Part shown: positions 8,264-16,754 of the stretch, piece by piece
Layout: each line of letters opens with the position of its first letter
Position numbering within the stretch: the first letter of the stretch is position 1
Source: Campylobacter sp.
Lineage (GTDB): Bacteria; Campylobacterota; Campylobacteria; Campylobacterales; Campylobacteraceae
Direction: 5' to 3'
Length of the DNA: 64,000 nt
Assembly (NCBI RefSeq): GCF_019423325.1
Contig: NZ_JAHZBQ010000004.1
Span: 1-64,000, forward strand
Position numbers and translations under genes: made by a program
Notes under the pieces: generated by a model
Database searches by the model: none
What the model was told of the DNA's origin: nothing
What the model saw: the letters and a program-made list of their open reading frames with translations, nothing else

Positions 8264-8680
8264 ATGGACAAGCAAACGGCATTAGACTTTTTGAGACTTC
8301 ATCAGCCGATGCCTGCGCAGCTTTCGGATCAGCTTGTGGCAGAGTTTCGTGCGGTACGGGAGTTTTTGCGTGACAATCCATGTGATGAAGCGCTTGAGCC
8401 GCTTTTGCGCTCGCTAAATGAAGGCGACGGCGCAGGTGAATATCCACTCGTGGACGAGGTGCTAGGTGCGGCGGACGATGCTGCTGCGGTAGCTGCGATT
8501 AGAGCGGTCTTGGAAGATCCGAGCACGGGCAGCGGAGCGCGATTTTGGGCGACGCTTTTTAGCGTGAGCTTCGTCCGTAAGGAGCTCATCGCAAGCCTGG
8601 AGACATCGCTTAAATACGCAAACGATGATTTGATCGAGCTTACGAAGGAACAGATCGAAATGTTTAAGCAGCTGACGTAA
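8264..8680 (+). CDS. Hypothetical soluble protein
   Basis: I do not recognise this 138-residue protein. It has no signal peptide or membrane segment, is acidic, and reads as a chain of amphipathic helices. Alanine-rich helices around residues 65-85 and a Gly-Ser-Gly turn near residue 90 suggest a small all-helical fold. An AAAAGGAA site precedes the ATG, and a TACAAT hexamer at 8232-8237 could be its -10 element. Base composition and codon use match the neighbours, and no shadow frame competes, so it is probably a real single-gene unit between the haoA terminator and a long gene-poor region. Confidence 0.7.
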   Translation: MDKQTALDFLRLHQPMPAQLSDQLVAEFRAVREFLRDNPCDEALEPLLRSLNEGDGAGEYPLVDEVLGAADDAAAVAAIRAVLEDPSTGSGARFWATLFSVSFVRKELIASLETSLKYANDDLIELTKEQIEMFKQLT

Positions 8681-9929
8681 AGCTAGCTGCGTAACTTATA
8701 GTTGCGCCTTGCTCACCAGATTGCGCTGCTACAAAGCAAATCCAAATTTATAAAAATCGGCTTAATCGAAGGCTGCTTTTAAATTTTAAAATTTTGCGGT
8801 CGCTTAAAATTTTTTAGAGGCGGCGATCGAGCAGGCGGCGCACTTTATTTTCTATGGGCTGTGGCAGGCGCCCTGTGCGAGGGTTGTTATCGGCAAAGAT
8901 ATAGCGTCGCCGCTAAGTGCGAGCGGCGCAGGCACCGCGAGATATGTATCTAGGAGGGTAGAAATTTCACGGCGTCGTTTGAAGTAAAATTTTAAATCTG
9001 CAGGCTTGTGATAGAATTTAAGTCGTAATAATGAAGCATAATTTAATATCGCTATGAGCTCACCGCTGAAATTTTAAGATTACGTCGCGCAGTGACGAGA
9101 TTTCGCTCAGTGCGATCCGTACGAAATCTTAAGCCGTAAAGATAAGGCGGAATTTTTAATACGTGGCTTTTGAGACGAAATTTTAAGTAATGAGTTTGAG
9201 GGGGAATTCTAAAGCGCGAGTTAGACTATAAACTCGCACCGTCGGTAGAGGATGCCACGCCTTTTTGCGGGCTGAGAACTTCGACCGCGCAACAAAGAAT
9301 TTCACGCTTTTAGCATTGCAGCTACGAACCTCGGCTACGCAACGAGTAAAACTGTGCTGCGGTTATACAACTAATGATGCCGCGCCATTTTGTAAGCGAT
9401 CTTGTAGCGAGATTAGATTATTAGTCTCGGCGTGCGGCATAGGAATTTGGGCGGGTGTGATCCGTGCAGGATTAGATGGTGCAGATTTTGCGCCTCCATC
9501 TGCACCGCCAAAAATTCTACTGAGCGGAGTTACGATCTAGAAATTTTGCAACGGCACAAAATTGCCTAACGCGGATTTTGAGCTTGCGCGAAATTTCGCA
9601 CCGGCTAGCATTTGAGAGGCGTAAAATTTAAAATCGCATATCGCTTTAAAATTTTAAACTTATGAAATTTGAGCCGCGCTTACTTTTAAATCCTAAATCA
9701 CGCGCCGTGTTTGGTGATGAAATTTTAAAATTTTATCGCGCCAAGAGCAGCTCGATCAATCGGCGGACGCAGCTAAAAGTAAGATAGATAAAATGCATCA
9801 GCGCGTGAAGCGGGGCTAAATTTAAATTGCTGGCTAAATATTTTAAAGCGCGGCTTAGACCGCTACGCGGGCGTTCACTTTCGGTTCTAAAATAGTTAAA
9901 TTTAGCGCTAGCGTCTGCGGGAGCTTCGG
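8681..9929. other. Long gene-poor region with possible gene remnants
   Basis: No convincing gene in 1.25 kb. An open stretch about 8811-8990 reads protein-like (LEAAIEQAAHFIFYGLW) but has no start and ends quickly, so it may be a decayed gene. An open frame at 9265-9540 has no homology signature that I recognise and an uneven composition. AAATTTTAAAATTT palindromes recur, for example near 8784, 9650 and 9720. Confidence 0.45.
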
Positions 9930-10148
9930 CTACCTGATTTTTGCGGTGCCGAAGCAAAGTCCGTTTTCGTTGCACTGCATATTTTCGATTTGCGGATCCT
10001 CGCTTTCGCCACAAATTTGAATCATCTGATGCGACGCCTCGTCCATTTTGGGCTCGCTGCAATGCGAAACTCCTGGCTTTGGCTGCTCTGGAGCGGAGCA
10101 AGCGCATATAAATAACGCTGCGCAGGCGAACAAGAGGGAGTTTTTCAT
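9930..10148 (-). CDS. Small cysteine-rich lipoprotein
   Basis: A 72-residue protein with a classical lipoprotein signal: Met-Lys start, hydrophobic core, and a lipobox with the acylated cysteine at about residue 17 (FICAC). The mature part is short, acidic and has four further cysteines (SHCSEP, QICGES, MQCNEN, LCFGT), which could form two disulfides or bind a metal. AAAAGGAT precedes the ATG. The function is unknown. It sits near another minus-strand gene for an exported Cys-rich Sel1 protein, but 180 bases of spacer separate them. Confidence 0.65.
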   Translation of the reverse strand: MKNSLLFACAALFICACSAPEQPKPGVSHCSEPKMDEASHQMIQICGESEDPQIENMQCNENGLCFGTAKIR

Positions 10149-10328
10149 TCTGAATCCTTTTAAAAAATTTTGTAATTTTATCTTTGTAAAACTGAAATTT
10201 TGCGGAATTTAAAGCGTTTCGGATAAATTTAACGCCCCTGCATGCCGAGCTGGGCGGCGAGCGCAGCGATGAAATTTTAAAATTTCATCGCGCCAATTCA
10301 TATTCTTGCGTAAATTTTTAAAATCACC

Positions 10329-11225
10329 TCAGCGGGCAGCTTTTTCGCAAGATTTTTGCAGTATCTTGTTAGAATCAACACTTATGATTTTTTTGCCCAA
10401 TTTGCACGCCTTGTCGTAGTATCTCATCGCCGCTCTTTGATCGTCGCTCTCTATATTAGAGGCGTATATCGCGCAAGATACCCAGTTCCCCTCAGAATCG
10501 CAAGATATTCTATACTCTTCGGCGATTTTTGCTTTAATTACGTCCTGCACAGCTCTTAAATTTTGCGCTTCAAGCTCAGCAGGTCTGCTGCAAAATTGCT
10601 TTATCCCATCGTTAAATGCGGGGTTATTTTGCAATGCGGGATCCGAGATATTTTTGCCAAGCTCGCAGGCCTTTTTATAGTATTTCGCCGCTTCTTTATT
10701 ATCCTTTTCCTCCATAAATAAGGCAAATAACCCGCAAGCGAGTATATCGCCCTTGCTATCGCAATCTTTCTTGTGTTGCTCGGACGCCTTTGCTAAATTC
10801 GCGTTATCGCCGTCCATAACAGCCGCCAAAGTGCAGCTCTCTTTATCGCCCATATCGCATGCCTTTTTAAAGAACTCGAGAGCTTTTTTATCATCTTTTG
10901 TTACCTCTTTTCCTTCAAAATAAAACCCTCCTAATCCAAAGCAGCCACGAGCATAGCCGCCGTCGCACGCTTTTTTATAAAATTTAAAGGCTTTTGCCAA
11001 ATCTTGCTTTACACCGAGATCGCCTAATACAGGGATATTTTCATATATCATACCGAGAGTAGCGCAGGCTTCCTCATACTTCACGGTTCCATTTTCATTC
11101 GTGAAATCTTTACCGCTTTCGCAGACCTTTACCAATGTATTTATTTGCTCATCCGTAAGCTCTTTTACCTCTTCGGCAAACATAAAATAGCTTAAAAAAG
11201 CCAAAGCTAAAATGATTTTTTTCAT
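10329..11225 (-). CDS. Exported Sel1-like repeat protein (Hcp type)
   Basis: This 298-residue protein has a Sec signal peptide (about residues 1-17) and several roughly 36-residue alpha/alpha Sel1-like repeats, each carrying a Cys pair, as in Helicobacter cysteine-rich proteins. Examples are the FYKKACDGGYARGCFGLG and FFKKACDMGDKESCTLA units. The C-terminal half is more divergent. Such proteins are periplasmic or secreted scaffolds held by disulfides. AGGAGG precedes the ATG. A C15 tract lies 116 bases upstream of the start, a plausible place for slippage to change promoter spacing. A paralogue lies in the mcc island. Confidence 0.8.
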   Translation of the reverse strand: MKKIILALAFLSYFMFAEEVKELTDEQINTLVKVCESGKDFTNENGTVKYEEACATLGMIYENIPVLGDLGVKQDLAKAFKFYKKACDGGYARGCFGLGGFYFEGKEVTKDDKKALEFFKKACDMGDKESCTLAAVMDGDNANLAKASEQHKKDCDSKGDILACGLFALFMEEKDNKEAAKYYKKACELGKNISDPALQNNPAFNDGIKQFCSRPAELEAQNLRAVQDVIKAKIAEEYRISCDSEGNWVSCAIYASNIESDDQRAAMRYYDKACKLGKKIISVDSNKILQKSCEKAAR

Positions 11226-11340
11226 TTCTTCCTCCTTAAAATTTTTCGTATCATCTCATTTTTCGTTGCCAGATACTGTCATTTAATGATGTTAAAATTT
11301 TTATTACTTTCTTTAATTTTAAAAATTCCGCAGAAGTATA

Positions 11341-11355
11341 CCCCCCCCCCCCCCC
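11341..11355. repeat. Poly-C tract (C15), candidate phase-variable element
   Basis: Fifteen consecutive C residues (GTATA on the left, TTAATAATC on the right) sit in the divergent promoter region between the Sel1-repeat gene and mccR. In Campylobacter, tracts of this length slip readily. Being intergenic, it would act on transcription rather than on a reading frame. Confidence 0.85.
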
Positions 11356-11552
11356 TTAATAATCACTAAAATTTAAACAAAGTATTGCTTATCCGCGACT
11401 CTTTTGCGCTCGCTGTCGTCTGCCGTAAATTTCACTCAAAAGCGGGGTTAAATTTTACGAAATTTCTAGGCATAAACAATATAAGCGCCATGTCATAGGT
11501 TTAAATTTAAAAACACAAGCCCTCTTTAACGTTGATTTAATGCTAAATTTAT

Positions 11553-11558
11553 ATAATT
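11553..11558 (+). promoter_or_regulatory. Probable -10 element of the mccRS promoter
   Basis: A TATAAT hexamer about 65 bases upstream of the response-regulator ATG, in T-rich context. Confidence 0.45.
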
Positions 11559-11623
11559 TAAGCGAGTTATATTTTAAGAGACGATTAAGAATGAAATGCG
11601 CTAAACTTGGAGGCGGATAGAGT

Positions 11624-12313
11624 ATGCAAGATTACGAATTATTGGATGTTTTGTCCAATAAAAGGGTTCTTTGCCTAGAGGACGAGCCTGGGATTTTAAA
11701 AAATATAACCGAATCGCTACAGCTGTTTTTCGGCGAAGTAGTGGGGGTTAAGGACGGGCTGGAGGCGCTTGATGAGGCGATGAGCGGTTCGTACGACGCA
11801 CTGGTTTTTGATATCGGCGTGCCGCATATGGACGGGCTAGAGGTCGTTAAAAAGATCCGTGCCGCGGGTATCAGCGTGCCGATCGTGATACTTTCGAGCC
11901 ACACCGAGCAGGAGTATCTGTGGCGGGCGGTGGAGCTTAAGATCACTAGGTATCTGCCTAAGCCGTATGACAAAAACGCCTTTATAAAGGCGCTGCAAGA
12001 CGTCGCTGCGGAGCTGATAAATCACGCGCCGATATTTAGCATAAGCAGTGAGCTGAAGTATGATTTTGCCAAAAAGATCATCTACGTCAAAGACAGCGCC
12101 TGTCATCTTTCCAAAAGCGAAAGCAAGCTTTTGGAGTACTTCTTAGCGCGCAAAAATCAAACCGTAACCTACGAGCAGCTATTCGACTACATGTGGGAGT
12201 TCGAGCAGCCCAGCAAGGAGGCGATCAAGGCGATCGTCAAAGAGCTACGCCGCAAGATCGGCAAGGACGTGATCAAAAATTTATATGCGGTGGGGTATCT
12301 CTTTGAAGTATAA
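11624..12313 (+). CDS. mccR: OmpR-type response regulator of the mcc island (MccR-like)
   Basis: A 229-residue regulator with an N-terminal receiver domain (acidic pair E19-D20, phosphoacceptor D63 in VFDIGVP, KP lysine in LPKPYDK) and a C-terminal winged-helix DNA-binding domain ending in YAVGYLFEV. It overlaps the sensor kinase gene and stands 1.5 kb upstream of mccA in the same direction. In Wolinella succinogenes a two-component system MccRS controls the sulfite reductase operon. I assign the name from that synteny, not from a database match. An AGGCGGAT site precedes the ATG. Confidence 0.82.
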   Translation: MQDYELLDVLSNKRVLCLEDEPGILKNITESLQLFFGEVVGVKDGLEALDEAMSGSYDALVFDIGVPHMDGLEVVKKIRAAGISVPIVILSSHTEQEYLWRAVELKITRYLPKPYDKNAFIKALQDVAAELINHAPIFSISSELKYDFAKKIIYVKDSACHLSKSESKLLEYFLARKNQTVTYEQLFDYMWEFEQPSKEAIKAIVKELRRKIGKDVIKNLYAVGYLFEV

Positions 12314-13721
12314 ATTTAAATTTATCGTAGCGGTTTTCGTGCTGCTATATATCGTAATTACGGCTTTGGTTTTTAACTTCTACCGCGAGCTTGCGCTAAA
12401 AGATACGAGGCGCGAGGCGTTTTATATCCTAGATACGATGAATGCGGTGCGCGATTACGTCTCGACCGTGCAGCGCCCGCTAATAAACGAACTTAAGGAA
12501 AAAAAGCTTCTGAGTGAGGATTTTTTCGATCCGAGGCTGATGTCCTCGACCTACATAACGCGCGAAATTTATAAAATTCAGCTCGCCAAAGAAAACATCA
12601 ACTACGACTACAAGCTCGTCGCCACCGATCCGCTCAATCCCGAGCACGAAGGAAGCGAGTTTGAGAATGAAATTTTAGAGGGCTTTAAAGAAAACAAATA
12701 TAAAGAATACTCCAGAATCGTCTATGATAAAGGTGGCGCCTCGTATCTTTTGAGCCTGCCGATAACAAACTCCCAGCCTTCGTGCACTGAGTGCCACAGC
12801 ATCAACGCAGCACCTAAAAAGATGCAAGAGCTCTACGGCGATGTGGGAAATTTCAAAGGCGGCCTAGGCGATACGATCGCGATGATAAGCTTTAAAATTC
12901 CGATAAAAAGCATTCTGCTCTACCACACTAAAGAGTTTGTCGTTAGCGGCCTAAGCTTGCTTGCAGTGTTTTTGATCTGCATATTTTGTATCTATAAAAT
13001 TCACAAAAAAAACGAGACCTTAAAGATGCAGACTCAGCTTTTACTGATAAATCAAAGCCGCCTCGCGCTCATGGGCGAGATGATCGGCAATATCTCGCAC
13101 CAGTGGCGCCAGCCGCTATCGCAGATCAGCTCCACGCTCATAAATTTAGAGCTTTACAACGAGCGGGGCAAGCTCTCAAAAGAAAGGCTCGAGGGCGGCA
13201 TAAAAGATGCGGGCGAGCAGGTGAAATTTATGAGCGATACGATCGAGGATTTTAAAAATTTCTTCAATCCAAACATGCCGAAGAGAGAATTTAGCGCCGG
13301 CGAAGCGATCGAGCAGGCGCGTAAAATTTTAAACGCCTCGCTTAAAAAACACGTCATCGATATAAGCGTGCGGATAGAGGAAAATTTCACCCTTTACGGC
13401 AACGTAAACGAGCTAATCCAGGTGATCATAAATATCATAAATAACGCAAAGGAGGCGTTTTTGGACGTACCGCTTAAACGGCGCGAGATTAAAATTCACT
13501 CATTTTTAAAGCAGGGCGAGCGAGTAATCATGATCGAAAATAACGCAAGCCGCATCGACGAAGCGCAGCTAGATAAAATTTTTGAGCCGCACTTTACGAC
13601 AAAACAGCAGGGCAGCGGGCTAGGGCTATATATGAGCAAGATGATAATCGAAAAAAATGGAGGGAGCATAAGCGCTGCAAATTCCGACGAAGGCGCGATA
13701 TTTACGATTGCTTTTCGTTAA
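12285..13721 (+). CDS. mccS: Sensor histidine kinase with periplasmic c-type heme motif (MccS-like)
   Basis: A 478-residue kinase. Transmembrane helix 1 spans about residues 12-31. A periplasmic domain of about 185 residues contains a CTECH heme-binding motif at residues 167-171, in a DUF3365/Tll0287-like arrangement. Helix 2 spans about residues 219-238. A HisKA box follows with the phosphorylated histidine near H272 (ISHQWRQP). The HATPase domain has an N-box (IINNAKEAF) and a GSGLGLYM G-box. The gene overlaps mccR by 29 bases if ATG 12285 is used; a TTG at 12303 is an alternative. A covalently bound heme in the sensor domain suggests redox, gas or direct sulfite sensing, which is inference. 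Confidence 0.82.
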   Translation: MRWGISLKYKFKFIVAVFVLLYIVITALVFNFYRELALKDTRREAFYILDTMNAVRDYVSTVQRPLINELKEKKLLSEDFFDPRLMSSTYITREIYKIQLAKENINYDYKLVATDPLNPEHEGSEFENEILEGFKENKYKEYSRIVYDKGGASYLLSLPITNSQPSCTECHSINAAPKKMQELYGDVGNFKGGLGDTIAMISFKIPIKSILLYHTKEFVVSGLSLLAVFLICIFCIYKIHKKNETLKMQTQLLLINQSRLALMGEMIGNISHQWRQPLSQISSTLINLELYNERGKLSKERLEGGIKDAGEQVKFMSDTIEDFKNFFNPNMPKREFSAGEAIEQARKILNASLKKHVIDISVRIEENFTLYGNVNELIQVIINIINNAKEAFLDVPLKRREIKIHSFLKQGERVIMIENNASRIDEAQLDKIFEPHFTTKQQGSGLGLYMSKMIIEKNGGSISAANSDEGAIFTIAFR

Positions 13722-13825
13722 ATTTAGACTTCATTAAATTTCTCCCTTTTTCACCCTTTTTTGTTGATATTATTTTGAGCGTAGAACTTTGCTAATTTAA
13801 AATTTCGATTTTCAAAGGAGGAGCC

Positions 13826-15901
13826 ATGAAAAAATGGAATAAGATGCTATTAGGCGCGCTAGCCTGTATTAGCATTTTTGCCGCAGGAGCCTGTGCTGAT
13901 GAAGGCATGGGGCATGAGATGGAAATGTCGCAAAAATCGCGCGACGTCATCGCAAATCCTAAGGGCACGTTGCAAAGTAGAGGCGTCATATCCTTGCAGG
14001 ACTACGTCGTAGAAGAGCGAGAGATGTATGACTGGCTATTTAAAAATCACCCGATTTTTACCAAATACGGCGGTAAGACGGTCGGTAAGATGGATGTACA
14101 CGACCGAGGTTTGGAGTGGCTTGCGGAAGGGCATGGATTTGACTTTTCAAAGGCTAGCAAAAGAGACGACGGCAAGGGCTATAGCTCTATGATGTATAGA
14201 ATCCCTGCGGGCTCTTCTTTGCAATTTCCGAATAAATTCATAGGTCCTGAAAAATGCGGCGAGTGCCACCCTGCACAGTATGAGACATGGAGCAGATCGC
14301 GCCACGCCACTACTATCCGCTTCCCGGGCGAGCACCCGGAGGTTAATAACAACCTAACCGATCCTGTATTTAGCCCGGATACGGCGTCGATCCTTCCAAA
14401 AGGTATTACCCCTGACGTAATTTATGCGACTGTTGGACACCTAAGAACAAAATTTGGCTACGTAGATGCATGGCTTCTACGCGGAACCTATCACGTAGAG
14501 GGCGGCTTGCTAAGAGATGGTACCGGTCAAATCGTAGCCGGCGGCAACCAATTCCAAAGGACTTGGGCGTTAAATTTAGACGATGAGACGGTCAAAAAGA
14601 TTAAAAAGATTGTTCCGGAATTCCCAGGCACACTTGAGGAATACGGCGATAACGGCGGTTACGTAAGAGGTCTTGCGTCGTATGCTGCGAAATACAAAAA
14701 ATCGATGTTTTTCCAAGCAAACAGCTCGTATTGCGAAGTCTGCCACCCATTTAAATTCGATTTTAAAACTAAAAAAGAATTCTATGCTGCTTTGGGTAAC
14801 GCAAAAGAGCTTCAAAAGCACACTATCTCCAAAGGTATTACCTGTGAAGAGTGCCATGGAGCGGGCGGTCACCTTGACGGCGCTACAAATTTTAGAACCT
14901 CGAACTGCGAACGCTGCCACCAAAGATTTAACTATAGCCCTGATTTAGCTCGTGCCAATCCGCTAAACAACGGAAACCCCGACCTATCTCTTAGCTCTAA
15001 ATTTAAATCCATGGGTCCAGGCTGTGGCTCTGAAGGCTCTCAATCATACTTCACGGCTCACTACGAGAAGGGTATGCGCTGCGTAACCTGCCACGATCCA
15101 CACGATAACACTGGACCGGTAGTTGGCGATAAAACTGTCAAGGGCGTAAATTATAACTCTGAGCAGGGCTATTTGAGCGCGTTTTATACAAAGCCTAAGA
15201 TCACAAAAGAGTGCAAGGATTGCCACCAAGAGCAAGCCTATATCGCCGCAAGAGCCGATACGCATAAAGACAATACCTGCGCATCTTGCCACATGCCGTT
15301 TATGATGAGCTGCGAGAACTTCTATGCTATTCAGTTCCAAGACAACGCGGGATTTGATACTCAAAGAAGATCGCACATCTGGAAGATCGACATCGATCCT
15401 GCTAGAAAATCTCTAGTCGCAGGCGATGCCGCCAAAGGTCCAAGAGATGCGAAAGACTGGCACTTCCAAAGAAATAAAGATGGACGAAATTTCGTCGATC
15501 TTATGTGGTCGTGCGCACGAACATCTTGGGCGGATAAAGATATGCAAGATACCAAAGGCTGCCACAGCCCTGTCGTTTCCGAGCTAAAAGAGACGCTTCA
15601 CTTCAAGAACCAAAAGCAGGTTTACGATGAGGTTATGGGCTGGCAAACTCCGATTAAGAGCGACTTCTCGCAAGTTAAGATCGGTATTCAAGGAATTTAC
15701 TCTATCCTTGAGACTAAAAAGCTTAACTCCAGTGATAAAACTCGCGTCTATGAGCTAATCGAAAAAGCTCAAGACACCGTCGATCTTATCGAAAAAGACG
15801 GCTCATGGGGTATGCATGGCTTTAAATATACTAAGCAAAGGCTAGAAGCCGCTAAAGAGTATATTAAAGAGGCTCAAAGAATTTTAAATAATAATTTATA
15901 A
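13826..15901 (+). CDS. mccA: Octaheme cytochrome c sulfite reductase MccA
   Basis: A 691-residue periplasmic enzyme reducing sulfite to sulfide with six electrons. A Sec signal peptide ends near residue 24. Seven CxxCH motifs start at residues 144, 303, 340, 361, 419, 463 and 485. The eighth heme site is the special CX15CH motif, with C563, C579 and H580, that holds the active-site heme. Two non-heme cysteines, C400 (GPGCGSEG) and C496 (MSCENF), are 96 residues apart, exactly the spacing of Cys399 and Cys495 that bind copper in Wolinella MccA. A GGAGGAG site precedes the ATG. A strong hairpin follows the gene before mccB. Confidence 0.95.
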   Translation: MKKWNKMLLGALACISIFAAGACADEGMGHEMEMSQKSRDVIANPKGTLQSRGVISLQDYVVEEREMYDWLFKNHPIFTKYGGKTVGKMDVHDRGLEWLAEGHGFDFSKASKRDDGKGYSSMMYRIPAGSSLQFPNKFIGPEKCGECHPAQYETWSRSRHATTIRFPGEHPEVNNNLTDPVFSPDTASILPKGITPDVIYATVGHLRTKFGYVDAWLLRGTYHVEGGLLRDGTGQIVAGGNQFQRTWALNLDDETVKKIKKIVPEFPGTLEEYGDNGGYVRGLASYAAKYKKSMFFQANSSYCEVCHPFKFDFKTKKEFYAALGNAKELQKHTISKGITCEECHGAGGHLDGATNFRTSNCERCHQRFNYSPDLARANPLNNGNPDLSLSSKFKSMGPGCGSEGSQSYFTAHYEKGMRCVTCHDPHDNTGPVVGDKTVKGVNYNSEQGYLSAFYTKPKITKECKDCHQEQAYIAARADTHKDNTCASCHMPFMMSCENFYAIQFQDNAGFDTQRRSHIWKIDIDPARKSLVAGDAAKGPRDAKDWHFQRNKDGRNFVDLMWSCARTSWADKDMQDTKGCHSPVVSELKETLHFKNQKQVYDEVMGWQTPIKSDFSQVKIGIQGIYSILETKKLNSSDKTRVYELIEKAQDTVDLIEKDGSWGMHGFKYTKQRLEAAKEYIKEAQRILNNNL

Positions 15902-15904
15902 TTC

Positions 15905-15936
15905 TTTCGGGGTCGCGTAAGCTCGCGGCCCCGAAA
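15905..15936 (+). promoter_or_regulatory. Intercistronic hairpin between mccA and mccB
   Basis: TTTCGGGGTCGCG and CGCGGCCCCGAAA form a 13-bp stem (one G-U pair) with a six-base loop. No T-run follows, so it is more likely a partial attenuator or mRNA-stabilising structure that keeps mccA expression above that of the downstream genes than a full terminator. Confidence 0.7.
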
Positions 15937-15952
15937 TTTAAAAGGCAAATGT

Positions 15953-16726
15953 ATGCAAAAAAAACTAAAAATTTTCTTGCCTATCGTTTTGGCAAGCTGC
16001 GCGTTGGGCGCGAATTTAACTACGCAAGAACAAAAAGAATCTTATAGCATCGGAGCTTCCACCGGAAGCTATGTTTCAAACCAGCTGCATTCACAAGCCG
16101 CGTTAGGTGTCAAATACGACTTAGATGCGGTAATAGAGGGGTTTTTGGACGCTCTTAAAAAGCAGCAGAAGCTAAAAGATGAAGAAATTATTGCACTTTT
16201 GAATCAAAGAGCCGATAAGCTAAATAAGATCGTAGAAACAAATTCCAAAGCGGAGCTTGATAAAAATTTAAAAGCGGGCAAGGAATTTATGGCGAAAAAT
16301 GCCAAAAATCCGGACGTTAAAACCACAAAATCCGGTCTTCAATATGAAATTCTAAAGCTAGGTATGGGCGAAAAGCCAAAGCCTGAGAGCGTAGTAGTGA
16401 TGAACTACAAGGCGTATTTGACGAACGGTAGTGTATTTGACGATACTTTCGCGTCTAAAATTCCGGCGCATCTTTCTATGATAGGCTTAATCGACGGATT
16501 GCGCGAGGGGTTGCTTTTGATGAATACGGGCTCGAAATATAAATTTACAATCCCTAGTAATTTAGCCTACGGCAACGTGGACGTAGATAGAATTCCTGCG
16601 GGTTCTGTGGTGATTTTTGAAGCCGAACTACTAAAAGTTTTAAAGCCCGGCGAGCTTGCCGATGCAGCCAAAAAGCTTAGCGAGAGCGAGGCTAAAAGTT
16701 TTCACGACGCGAATAAAACAAAGTAG
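15953..16726 (+). CDS. mccB: Periplasmic FKBP-type peptidyl-prolyl isomerase MccB
   Basis: A 257-residue exported FkpA/Mip-like protein: signal peptide (about residues 1-19), helical dimerisation domain (about 25-120) with the QKESYSIG start typical of the family, and an FKBP domain (about 125-230) with the GSVFDDTF strand and GLREGLLLMNTGSKYKFTIP core. Some catalytic-pocket residues differ from FKBP12, as is usual in this family. Position two in the operon matches Wolinella mccB. It is inferred to help fold MccA, with its many heme attachment sites, in the periplasm. AAAGG precedes the ATG. Confidence 0.88.
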   Translation: MQKKLKIFLPIVLASCALGANLTTQEQKESYSIGASTGSYVSNQLHSQAALGVKYDLDAVIEGFLDALKKQQKLKDEEIIALLNQRADKLNKIVETNSKAELDKNLKAGKEFMAKNAKNPDVKTTKSGLQYEILKLGMGEKPKPESVVVMNYKAYLTNGSVFDDTFASKIPAHLSMIGLIDGLREGLLLMNTGSKYKFTIPSNLAYGNVDVDRIPAGSVVIFEAELLKVLKPGELADAAKKLSESEAKSFHDANKTK

Positions 16727-16754
16727 TTTTGCTTAAATTTAGTCGGAGGAGAAT

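Larger units (their letters stand above)
11226..11623. other. Divergent intergenic region with C15 tract
   Basis: This separates the minus-strand Sel1 gene from the plus-strand mcc regulator. It contains the poly-C tract, AT-rich flanks, and a TATAAT at 11553-11558. No gene is seen. Confidence 0.6.

Noticed and set aside
9265..9540. 91-codon open frame in the gene-poor region
   Set aside because: No recognisable motif, no ribosome site and a composition unlike the neighbours.
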